DNA of 51,375 bases from a virus, in the IMG/VR virus record IMGVR_UViG_3300046808_000281, positions 1 through 51,375 of that record; one strand, written 5' to 3'. The notes beneath the pieces were generated by a model. It had not been told where the DNA came from and ran no database searches. It saw nothing but the letters and a program-made list of their open reading frames with translations. Numbering within the stretch: the stretch's first letter is position 1; each line of letters begins with the position of its first letter. Shown piece after piece: positions 1-5,760 of this stretch. The translations under genes were made by a program, and so were the position numbers.

Positions 1-8
1 TTATAAGG

Positions 9-65
9 CTAGTATCCAGGTCTGTCTCTCATACCCACCATGCCTGGATACTAGTCCTTTTTTTC
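9..65 (+). terminator. Rho-independent terminator of the upstream (off-window) operon
   Basis: A perfect 12-bp inverted repeat (CTAGTATCCAGG at 9-20, CCTGGATACTAG at 43-54) with a 22-nt loop is followed by a T-rich run at 58-65. It ends transcription coming from the left of the window, just before the promoter of the first gene. Confidence 0.85.
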
Positions 66-76
66 ATTTTATGATG

Positions 77-82
77 TATAAT
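77..82 (+). promoter_or_regulatory. -10 promoter element, near-leaderless start
   Basis: TATAAT preceded directly by TG lies 9 nt before the ATG at 92. No ribosome-binding site is present between them. It sits immediately after the terminator at 9-65, so it probably starts the adhesion module A transcript with no leader or a very short one. Confidence 0.6.
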
Positions 83-91
83 TGATATACT

Positions 92-481
92 ATGGCATCA
101 CTTTATGAACCCTCAACCTTTGGCTCAGACCCAGCCATTATCAAGTGGCAGGTCGTCCGTGGCGACACAGCCCAAGTTCGCATAGAATTCGTGGAAGCAG
201 ACGAAACCACACCTATAGACACTTCTACGTGGACCTACATTGCAAGTGCATATGATCCAAGGCTTGATACTATTGATGAGCTTGATGTCGCACCAGGAAA
301 TGGATTTGTAGTTGTAACAGCGTCTGCAGATACAACAAAATTATGGGGTGCAGGATATGGTTCTGTTATTGCAGAACTACTATTTGACCTTCAGGTTACA
401 AAGCAGGATGGAACTATTTGGACACCAGTACTTGGTAACATCGTAGTTCTTGGTGATGTCACATACGGAGGAAGTTTATGA
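92..481 (+). CDS. Ig-like baseplate/tail-fibre protein (BppU-N-like fold), module A copy 1
   Basis: A 129-residue beta-rich protein with the pattern VVRGDTAQVRIEF near the N-terminus, a central segment of alternating hydrophobics, and a LLFDLQVT...GTIWTPVLGNIVVLGDVT end. The same plan (RGDT..F / VYDV or FDVQ / TVxVxxxVT) recurs in the proteins at 1182-1553 and 5070-5471, so the three are paralogues. The pattern resembles the N-terminal Ig-like domain of lactococcal-type upper baseplate proteins; this is family-level recognition, not a search result. It probably connects or decorates the adhesion apparatus. It overlaps the collagen-like gene by 4 nt (ATGA), implying translational coupling. Confidence 0.6.
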   Translation: MASLYEPSTFGSDPAIIKWQVVRGDTAQVRIEFVEADETTPIDTSTWTYIASAYDPRLDTIDELDVAPGNGFVVVTASADTTKLWGAGYGSVIAELLFDLQVTKQDGTIWTPVLGNIVVLGDVTYGGSL

Positions 482-1182
482 CAGTAATTAAGATTGTCCC
501 TATGCCAGGAAGTCCAGGGCCACAGGGAGAGCGTGGAGAGCGTGGATTGCAAGGTAATCCAGGAGAAAATGGACTAGCAGGTGCATCTGCATATCAGATA
601 GCAGTTGGAAATGGATTCTCAGGATCAGAAGCACAGTGGATTGCTTCACTTGTTGGTCCAAAGGGTGATAAGGGAGATACTGGCAACGCTGGAAGTCCTG
701 GATTGACTGGTGCATCAGCTTATCAGATTGCTATTTCAAATGGTTTTTCAGGATCAGAAGCAGAATGGCTAGAATCTCTAAAGGCTAGCCAGACATCTGG
801 AACATACACACCAGTTCTTTCTGGTACTGGCTTGACGGTAACAAATAATCAAGCAACAGGACATTACACAGTAATCAACAACATAGTTTTCTTTAGAATC
901 AACGTTCCACTTACATATGTTTCTAATTTTGGAACTGGTGCTTATAGCTTATCTCTACCTTTTGCTCCTGCTGCAGATTTTATTGTTCGTGACGGAGTCA
1001 TTAACGACGGTTCAACATCAACCAAGTACACATTGAGTCTACACGGAACTGCCTCAAATACATCTGCAAGCCTAAAGTACACTGCAGGAAGCCAGTTCTA
1101 CGATGTTGACTATAACTCACCTTTTGTGCTAGCTACAGGAGACACTTTTATTATTAGCGGAACATACGAGAGGCAGGCATAA
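478..1182 (+). CDS. Collagen-like tail fibre protein
   Basis: A 234-residue fibre protein. Residues 11-35 form about eight uninterrupted Gly-X-Y triplets and residues 60-78 about six more. Several prolines (GSP, GNP, GSP) stand in the Y position, the position hydroxylated in animal collagens. Each collagen block is followed by a copy of the same unit, SAYQIA..NGFSGSEA.W (residues 37-54 and 80-97), a motif common in phage fibre proteins. The last 130 residues look like a globular beta-rich head that could trimerise or bind receptor. GGAGGAAG at 467-474 is a possible ribosome site. The nearby 2OG oxygenases (10659-13321) make post-translational hydroxylation a testable idea. Confidence 0.75.
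   Translation: MTVIKIVPMPGSPGPQGERGERGLQGNPGENGLAGASAYQIAVGNGFSGSEAQWIASLVGPKGDKGDTGNAGSPGLTGASAYQIAISNGFSGSEAEWLESLKASQTSGTYTPVLSGTGLTVTNNQATGHYTVINNIVFFRINVPLTYVSNFGTGAYSLSLPFAPAADFIVRDGVINDGSTSTKYTLSLHGTASNTSASLKYTAGSQFYDVDYNSPFVLATGDTFIISGTYERQA
586..768 (+). repeat. Direct repeat encoding SAYQIA..NGFSGSEA.W units
   Basis: Two copies of an approximately 54-bp coding unit, at 586-639 and 715-768, separated by the second collagen block. Nucleotide differences between the copies are mostly synonymous or conservative, suggesting an old duplication kept for protein function. Confidence 0.6.
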
Positions 1183-1553
1183 TGGCATATCCAGCAACAT
1201 ACGACATCAAGTACTACAGAGGAGATACTCTAGAATTTAGAATCTTCCCAAAGAATGCATCTGGTGCAGCCTTTGACCTAAGTACATTCAATACTGCAAA
1301 GTTTACACTAGCTGATGCTAGAGGTGACGGGGCGACAAGACTAAATGGTTTTGCTGAGATTAGAACAGATTCTACGAATAATCTTTCTTACATTATTTGT
1401 GCAATTCTTCCAGGTGTTGGAACACAGCTATCACCAGACACTCAATATGTTTATGACGTTGAGATATCTAAGGCTGGAACTCCATATCCATATGTTTATA
1501 CTTTGGCTACTGGAACTGTAACAGTAACAGATCATGTTAGTGGTGCAATATAA
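1182..1553 (+). CDS. Ig-like baseplate/tail-fibre protein, module A copy 2
   Basis: 123 residues, paralogous to the products of 92-481 and 5070-5471. It has YYRGDTLEFRIF at the N-terminus, a central FTLADAR strand, then YVYDVEIS..G and TGTVTVTDHV at the end. The start ATG overlaps the preceding TAA (TAATG) and its own stop overlaps the next ATG the same way, so it is translated as part of a coupled chain. Probably a structural connector in the receptor-binding complex. Exact position in the virion cannot be told from sequence. Confidence 0.6.
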   Translation: MAYPATYDIKYYRGDTLEFRIFPKNASGAAFDLSTFNTAKFTLADARGDGATRLNGFAEIRTDSTNNLSYIICAILPGVGTQLSPDTQYVYDVEISKAGTPYPYVYTLATGTVTVTDHVSGAI

Positions 1554-2137
1554 TGGCAGATGTGGCAAGCACAATATCATCTATTGATCTTAATGTTCTT
1601 AGTGGTCCAACTACGATTGAGCTAGCTGTTGACTATGGTCAGCGTGGAGATAGAGGTAGTCTAATTCTTTATGGACAGGGAAAGCCAGCCCTTGTGTCTT
1701 TGCCAACTACCCCAGCAGTTTATGACATGTACGTTAATCTGTTGCCTTCTGATGATCAGTATCAGTGGGTATATCAATACATTTCACAACCATCTGGCTA
1801 TGGTTGGAAGCCATTATTTAAGCTAAATCCAAATACATACAGCGGAAATTCTATACTGTCTTTTGTAAATGGCTCATCTGAAATCTGGGTTCCAGTAGTT
1901 TCAGTAACTGGTGGAGATATTGTTACATCAAGCATCACTTCTGGAAGCTTTAATGTCCAACACACAGTTGTTGCACAAAATCCAGTAGCGTCTTCAGTTT
2001 CTATTGGAGACATTACACGATCGCCAGATGACATTCTGGCTCTGCCAATAACAATAAAGGCAGCAGAGTTTATTGGTGGCGAATGGGCACTGGTATCTGG
2101 AGAAAAACAAGTACACCTATTCATTACTATGGTATAA
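1553..2137 (+). CDS. Hypothetical virion structural protein
   Basis: 194 residues, not recognised. The sequence is beta-rich and low in charge, with aromatic-rich stretches (YQWVYQYIS; GYGWKPLFKL) like small domains in phage fibres. Its place inside the TAATG-coupled adhesion module supports a structural role. The last codons, ATG GTA TAA, form part of the extended -10 promoter TGGTATAAT for the next gene, so the stop codon is embedded in a promoter. Confidence 0.5.
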   Translation: MADVASTISSIDLNVLSGPTTIELAVDYGQRGDRGSLILYGQGKPALVSLPTTPAVYDMYVNLLPSDDQYQWVYQYISQPSGYGWKPLFKLNPNTYSGNSILSFVNGSSEIWVPVVSVTGGDIVTSSITSGSFNVQHTVVAQNPVASSVSIGDITRSPDDILALPITIKAAEFIGGEWALVSGEKQVHLFITMV

Positions 2138-2138
2138 T
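2130..2138 (+). promoter_or_regulatory. Extended -10 promoter TGnTATAAT
   Basis: TGGTATAAT, in which TAA of the preceding gene is part of the hexamer. The predicted start near 2145 would still leave part of the GGAGAGGG ribosome site (2141-2148) ahead of the ATG at 2155. Confidence 0.6.
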
Positions 2139-2154
2139 TTGGAGAGGGTGAAAA

Positions 2155-2610
2155 ATGGCTGCACAAAACATTGATGGTACCGCTAATGGTACAGGTATTT
2201 ACAACACAAAGGTTCCAGGATACGAAGATCCTGCAGACATTCAGGCTGCCCTGAAGCTTTTTCTTTATGGAGATGCCAACTTTAATGCAGCTGACCCTGC
2301 TAATGCTGTAAACCTTCCAACGCACTCTATTGCTAGATACATGAAGGCCATGCAGGATGAAATTGATACACTTCAATCTATTGGCATTGGCTCTTACTAT
2401 GGAGCTGAGCCAACATCTCCAGTGGTTGGACATGTTTGGATGTCCTCAGAGGCATCGACATTGGTTCCAACAGCAGCTGTAGCTATTTATCAGGCCACTG
2501 AGCCTGTGTCTGGACTAACAAATGGACTACTCTGGATTGATTCAAGTGGTGCAACACCAGTATTGAAGGTTTATGACGGATCTACAAGCACATGGAAGGT
2601 GGTTGCATAA
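2155..2610 (+). CDS. Tail fibre/baseplate accessory protein
   Basis: 151 residues. The N-terminal half is helical (DIQAALKLFLYGDANFN, then IARYMKAMQDEIDTLQ), which could be a short trimeric coiled segment. The C-terminal half holds two repeats of a small beta unit (GHVWMSSE...AIYQ and GLLWIDSS...KVYDGSTSTWK), typical of phage fibre linkers of the form 'G.lW.D....l.vydG..W'. The ribosome site GGAGAGGG lies at 2141-2148. Likely structural; no enzymatic motif is seen. Confidence 0.55.
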   Translation: MAAQNIDGTANGTGIYNTKVPGYEDPADIQAALKLFLYGDANFNAADPANAVNLPTHSIARYMKAMQDEIDTLQSIGIGSYYGAEPTSPVVGHVWMSSEASTLVPTAAVAIYQATEPVSGLTNGLLWIDSSGATPVLKVYDGSTSTWKVVA

Positions 2611-3257
2611 TGGCAGATATTAATTCAGAAGCAAAAGTAGCTTATATTTTTGATGGTACAACTTGGAGACCTATCGCAGGTGCTGGAACAGTAAACCCAT
2701 CAGCTGACTATCAATGGACTGGCGATCACTCATACTCTTCAGCTTCAACAGTAACTTTTGAAACTGTTGTAAAGGATAAAGCAGGTATAAATAACTTTTC
2801 AAACCCATCTGCTAGAGATGCTGCACTGCCATCTCCAGTTACTGGCTTGGTTGCTTTTGTTGCACAGGCTGCAGACGGATCAACTATTAACGACATACAG
2901 TTTTATGACGGAACAAGCTGGAGATCTTCAAATGACTCTGCAATTCTAAAGGTTCCAAGTGTATCTGCAAATGGTTACACTCTCGTCCCAGCAGACGCAG
3001 GTAACAGCCTTAGAATCTCTGAATCAACAGGAACAACAATCTACATTCCAGAAAATGCTTCAAACTCATTTAAGGTTGGTCAGAAGGTAGAGATTCTTAG
3101 AATGGGTACTGGAGATGTTCTTGTGGCACCACTTACTGGAAACGTAACTCTTAATAGCAAGAATGGAAACAGAAAGATTGCTGCACAATACTCTGGTGCC
3201 GTTCTTACCAAGATTGATACAAATTCCTGGCTACTTATCGGTGATTTGACGGCTTAG
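2610..3257 (+). CDS. Fibre tip protein with C-terminal domain shared with the large fibre
   Basis: 215 residues from the ATG that overlaps the previous stop (TAATG). An upstream in-frame ATG at 2592 is possible but less likely. Short 'FDGTTWRPI' and 'FYDGTSWRS' units precede a C-terminal domain of about 95 residues ending SWLLIGDLTA. This matches, strand for strand, the end of the large fibre at 8173-9786 (TWVVYGDLSA), with conserved YTL, TTIYIP/TTLTIP, VGxxxxIL and TGxVxxA positions. The shared domain probably forms a distal tip or trimerisation head. GGAAGGTGG just before the ATG can serve as ribosome site. Confidence 0.6.
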   Translation: MADINSEAKVAYIFDGTTWRPIAGAGTVNPSADYQWTGDHSYSSASTVTFETVVKDKAGINNFSNPSARDAALPSPVTGLVAFVAQAADGSTINDIQFYDGTSWRSSNDSAILKVPSVSANGYTLVPADAGNSLRISESTGTTIYIPENASNSFKVGQKVEILRMGTGDVLVAPLTGNVTLNSKNGNRKIAAQYSGAVLTKIDTNSWLLIGDLTA

Positions 3258-3265
3258 GGGTATAG

Positions 3266-3748
3266 ATGCTAGGTTCATTTGGTTTATGGGCATCTTCCAA
3301 GGGAATGAGAGTAGTCTCAGACCTTGTTGGGATGACTCGTACAGATGCTACCGCTAAAATTATTGCAGATGGTCTTGTCCTTGGAACAGAGACCCCACAG
3401 CAATTTACAAATTCTGCAGATGAGTCTAAACACAATAAGATTGTAGATCAAACTCCAGATGCAGGAGTCCAGGCACCATATGAATCTGCTGTAGATGTTG
3501 TTTATGGTGTCTTTAGCTTTAGCGTATTTGGTGTATTTGGATTTGTTCCAGCATTTGGTGTGTTTGGATTTACGCCTACGTTTAACGTATTTAGCTTTAC
3601 TGTTTTCAATGTATTTAGCTTTACACCATTTACCGTTTTTGGATTCTCATTCTCAGTATTTACCTTTACACCAACGTTTGCTGTGTTTGGATTCTCGTTT
3701 AGCGTATTCAGCTTTACTCCAACGTTCTCAGTATTTGGTTTTAGATAG
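3266..3748 (+). CDS. PASTA-domain protein with FG-rich phenylalanine repeat tail
   Basis: 160 residues. Residues about 15-79 match the PASTA fold (VVSDLVGMTRTDATAKI..., ...VDQTPDAGVQAPYESAVDVVYG), a module that in bacterial penicillin-binding proteins and Ser/Thr kinases binds peptidoglycan fragments. The remaining ~80 residues are an extreme repeat of xVFxF[T/V/S]Px F-type units (for example GVFGFVPAF, GVFGFTPTF, SVFSFTPTF) ending SVFGFR. Phenylalanine alternates with small residues, as in a beta strand with one aromatic face. A second protein (9807-10601) carries the same tail and the same last residues. Probably a cell-wall-binding virion protein; the tail's role is unknown. The 3' end overlaps the convergent endolysin by 8 bp. 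Confidence 0.65.
   Translation: MLGSFGLWASSKGMRVVSDLVGMTRTDATAKIIADGLVLGTETPQQFTNSADESKHNKIVDQTPDAGVQAPYESAVDVVYGVFSFSVFGVFGFVPAFGVFGFTPTFNVFSFTVFNVFSFTPFTVFGFSFSVFTFTPTFAVFGFSFSVFSFTPTFSVFGFR
3503..3745 (+). repeat. Coding repeat for VFGF/VFSF units (copy 1)
   Basis: About eight degenerate units of 21-27 bp encode [G/S/N/T/A]VF[G/S/T]F, often followed by [T/V]P[T/A]F. Codons vary between units (gtatttggattt, gtgtttggattt, gtttttggattc, gtgtttggattc), so selection is acting on the peptide, not on recent DNA duplication. Confidence 0.8.
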
Positions 3749-4301
3749 AATCAATATATCTCACGTAAGAGATATCACTATAGTTTCCACCAAATCGCTT
3801 TATGTCGTCAATGGCTGTTCTTTTTCCAGGGGCAGGAGAGTGAATCATCTTGCCATTTCCAATGTATATACCAACGTGGTATGCCTTTGAACTATTTTCA
3901 TAATGGAATGCAACAATATCCCCAAGAGCAGGTTCTGAGACTTTTTCTCCACCAAGTGCCTGAGCAGTTGCTCTATGTTCCAAGCTAATACCAAGTTGCT
4001 CATAGAACCACATGGTCAATCCAGAACAATCCCACCCAGATGGAGTGTGTCCAGAAAATACATATGATGTTTTATTTACATAGCTCTCTAGCTTGGATAT
4101 TGCTTTAGATATCTTCTTTGCATTTGCAGCCTTTTCAGCTTTTTCAATGCTAGCTGCTAAAAGCTTTTGTGCTTTTACAGAATCATATTCTGTTACGTAT
4201 TCGTAACGAACTGGATCTTCAGCTTTAGCTGGGGTTATAGAAGTTGTTAGTAAAAGTAGTGTAGATGTGGCAAAGCCAGCAATTTTAATAGTTTTATTCA
4301 T
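3741..4301 (-). CDS. Secreted NlpC/P60 peptidoglycan endopeptidase (endolysin)
   Basis: 186 residues, the only minus-strand gene. It has a classic Sec signal peptide: MNK, a hydrophobic stretch over residues 7-22, and cleavage predicted after AKA at 27. A short helical linker (residues 40-75) precedes an NlpC/P60 domain with catalytic Cys92 (DCSGL), His142 (YHVGIYIG) and likely third polar residue His154. Family members cut the peptide stems of peptidoglycan. With its own export signal it can reach the wall without a holin, as in other secreted endolysins; alternatively it is a host-derived wall hydrolase. AAGGAGG stands 7 nt before the ATG. A consensus minus-strand promoter lies about 180 nt upstream, giving a long leader. 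Confidence 0.88.
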   Translation of the reverse strand: MNKTIKIAGFATSTLLLLTTSITPAKAEDPVRYEYVTEYDSVKAQKLLAASIEKAEKAANAKKISKAISKLESYVNKTSYVFSGHTPSGWDCSGLTMWFYEQLGISLEHRATAQALGGEKVSEPALGDIVAFHYENSSKAYHVGIYIGNGKMIHSPAPGKRTAIDDIKRFGGNYSDISYVRYIDSI

Positions 4302-4367
4302 AAAACTACCTCCTTATTTTTTATGTTGTTACGACCTCTGTCACAGGTCCTGGCAGACAATATTCTT

Positions 4368-4377
4368 TACAGCTGTA
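4368..4377. promoter_or_regulatory. 10-bp palindrome TACAGCTGTA, operator-like
   Basis: A perfect 10-bp palindrome in the divergent region, usable either as a DNA operator or as a hairpin in the endolysin leader. Which, if either, is not decidable by eye. Confidence 0.35.
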
Positions 4378-4410
4378 GCCTTGAATATACTTGTCTATAG
4401 TCTCTCACGA

Positions 4411-4428
4411 TTGTCACGTTGTTGTCAC
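4411..4428 (+). promoter_or_regulatory. TTGTCAC direct repeats with 11-bp period
   Basis: TTGTCAC at 4411-4417 and 4422-4428 are spaced exactly one helical turn apart, and a third relative (CTGTCAC) is at 4338-4344. Same-face direct repeats suggest a protein-binding site downstream of the endolysin promoter. Confidence 0.35.
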
Positions 4429-4484
4429 TCTGCTTGATCATTTTTGCCTATATGAACAAAAAGTACCCCTAAAGGTACCATTAG

Positions 4485-4513
4485 ATTATAACATGTTTTT
4501 GCCTATTTTTCAA
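4485..4513 (-). promoter_or_regulatory. Minus-strand sigma70-type promoter for the endolysin
   Basis: Read on the minus strand: TTGAAA (4513-4508), a 17-nt spacer, TATAAT (4490-4485), and an extended TGT just before it (4493-4491). Start is predicted near 4478. This is among the best consensus matches in the window, and it overlaps the upstream part of the divergent promoter at 4522-4530. Confidence 0.75.
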
Positions 4514-4521
4514 CACAAGTC

Positions 4522-4530
4522 TGGTATACT
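4522..4530 (+). promoter_or_regulatory. Extended -10 promoter, leaderless start
   Basis: TGGTATACT is followed by exactly 6 nt and then the ATG at 4537, so transcription should begin at the start codon. No Shine-Dalgarno site fits in the gap. Confidence 0.7.
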
Positions 4531-4536
4531 AGTCAT

Positions 4537-5049
4537 ATGGCAACTGGAAGATCAAATAACTACAACCTGCCGTTTCCACTAGCAGTAGATGCTGTAAACG
4601 TTCACGGTGACATAAAGAGTCTGACTGAAAGACTTGATGCCGTTCTACCTCAAGCATCATACGTAGACATTCCAGTAAAGAATGTTTCATCTGAACTTAT
4701 TCCAGGCGGATACCCAGTTACAATTTCTGGACACGATGGAACAAACGTCTTGATTCAGAAAGCAACAGCATCAACAACTACATCAATCCTTGGACTAACA
4801 AGAAGTGATATTGATGTGTCTGGTTCTGGAGTTGTTGTTGTAGCTGGAGTGATTAATGGAATAAATACTACATCATATTCTCCAGGAGCAATCCTTTACG
4901 TTGCTCAAAATGGTGGATTGACTGCAACTTTAGACGGAAGCCAGGGTACAGCAATTGCTACAGTTGTATACCCAGCAGTAAATGGTGCAATAATTGTTGG
5001 ATCAAAGTCCAATGCAACATGGGGATCGCTTAAAGCTGGTCTTTCATAA
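4537..5049 (+). CDS. Virion decoration/fibre protein with DUF2190-like beta domain
   Basis: 170 residues. A short helical start (VHGDIKSLTERLDAVLP) is followed by a beta domain of the type seen in phage decoration and short fibre proteins. Its strands run PVTISGHDG, VLIQKATAS, ILGLTRSDIDVSGSGVVVVAGVINGI, SPGAILYVAQNGGLTA, GTAIATVVYPAVNGAIIVG. Such domains provide capsid or fibre decoration rather than catalysis. It opens module B and is read from a leaderless promoter divergent from the endolysin. Family assignment is by pattern only. Confidence 0.55.
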   Translation: MATGRSNNYNLPFPLAVDAVNVHGDIKSLTERLDAVLPQASYVDIPVKNVSSELIPGGYPVTISGHDGTNVLIQKATASTTTSILGLTRSDIDVSGSGVVVVAGVINGINTTSYSPGAILYVAQNGGLTATLDGSQGTAIATVVYPAVNGAIIVGSKSNATWGSLKAGLS

Positions 5050-5054
5050 TTTAA

Positions 5055-5063
5055 TGATATAAT
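5055..5063 (+). promoter_or_regulatory. Extended -10 promoter TGATATAAT, leaderless start
   Basis: TGATATAAT ends 6 nt before the ATG at 5070; no ribosome site intervenes. It is the same geometry as at 4522, 25520 and 50790. Confidence 0.75.
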
Positions 5064-5069
5064 AAAACT

Positions 5070-5471
5070 ATGGCCGTTCTTCGTACAACAACTACTACTT
5101 CAACTCAAGCAGTAAATGATGCTGGTGAGATTGAGGTTGGAGCTACCCCACCAGTTATCAGGTGGACAGTCGTAAAGGGTGATTATGCATCCTTCAGATG
5201 CTATGTAGAAGACGATAGCGGAACCCCAATCGTCCCAGCGGACTATGTGATCAAGGCAGACTTTAGGCGTGGTTCAGAAAAGCTATTCCATGTGACACCA
5301 AGTCAAACAGAATTTGACAATGCTGGAGAGTTTACAGTAGTTCTTTTGCCAGCACAGTGCAAGCAGCTACAGACTGGTGATGTTTTTGACGTTCAGCTCT
5401 CCGATGCTGTCGTAGTTTGGACGGTATGCCGTGGAATTATGACTGTAATCGCAGAGGTAACTGATCTATAA
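5070..5471 (+). CDS. Ig-like baseplate/tail-fibre protein, module B copy
   Basis: 133 residues. After a Thr-rich N-terminus (RTTTTTSTQAV) it follows the same plan as the proteins at 92-481 and 1182-1553: VIRWTVVKGDYASFRCYVED, a central ADFRRGSEKL, then GDVFDVQLSDAVVVWTVCRGIMTVIAEVTDL. It is closest to the 92-481 copy by its 'I[K/R]W.VV[R/K]GD' motif. Each adhesion module therefore has at least one copy. The start comes directly from a leaderless promoter. Its stop overlaps the next ATG (TAATG). Confidence 0.6.
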   Translation: MAVLRTTTTTSTQAVNDAGEIEVGATPPVIRWTVVKGDYASFRCYVEDDSGTPIVPADYVIKADFRRGSEKLFHVTPSQTEFDNAGEFTVVLLPAQCKQLQTGDVFDVQLSDAVVVWTVCRGIMTVIAEVTDL

Positions 5472-5731
5472 TGGCATCAACTACAATATCAGAATATCCA
5501 TCCAATCTTTTTTTAGTACAAAAAACAATCAACCCAATAGCTGAGGTTGACAGTATAAATCATGTTAATTTTGTAAATGCTAAAAATGTAAACTATGTCT
5601 CAAGAATAGATGTAGTAGAGCATCTACCATTTAAAGTTAGATTTTCAGCAATAGGTTTAGACACCTATGATAGGTCAAGTCCTGCTGCAGTTGGCATAGC
5701 TATTATTGGCTACAGCAACTACATTCTTTAA
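5471..5731 (+). CDS. Small hypothetical structural protein
   Basis: 86 residues, not recognised. It ends in a compact hydrophobic pattern (HLPFKVRFSAIGLDTY..., AVGIAIIGYSNYIL). It is translationally coupled to the preceding Ig-like gene through a TAATG overlap, suggesting the two products are made together, perhaps as partners. Confidence 0.5.
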   Translation: MASTTISEYPSNLFLVQKTINPIAEVDSINHVNFVNAKNVNYVSRIDVVEHLPFKVRFSAIGLDTYDRSSPAAVGIAIIGYSNYIL

Positions 5732-5748
5732 AATGCTTAAATATACTG

Positions 5749-5754
5749 TATAAT
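5749..5754 (+). promoter_or_regulatory. -10 promoter, leaderless start
   Basis: TATAAT directly preceded by TG ends exactly 6 nt before the ATG at 5761; there is no ribosome site. Confidence 0.7.
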
Positions 5755-5760
5755 ATAAAC

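Larger units (their letters stand above)
4302..4478 (-). promoter_or_regulatory. Long structured 5' leader of the endolysin gene
   Basis: From the predicted start near 4478 to the ATG, the minus-strand RNA would have about 177 nt without an obvious gene. It contains a GTACC/GGTAC hairpin followed by five U right after the start. A long imperfect stem joins GACAA..TATTC (4396-4384 region) and GAATATTGTC (4366-4357 region), enclosing a TACAGCUGUA hairpin. A 5-bp GACCU/AGGUC hairpin lies about 30 nt before the ATG. This is consistent with attenuation or translational control; no known riboswitch consensus was recognised. Confidence 0.4.

Noticed and set aside
3756-3775. ATATCTC/GAGATAT inverted repeat as a bidirectional terminator between convergent genes
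   Set aside because: Only seven AT-rich pairs, no T-run on either side, and it lies inside the endolysin coding end.
4302-4478. c-di-AMP (ydaO-type) riboswitch in front of the NlpC/P60 gene
   Set aside because: This class often controls wall hydrolases in actinobacteria, but the leader lacks its conserved blocks (no GGGUGAAU and no GACAGCUxACCUCGUxxGC match). Structure alone is not enough.
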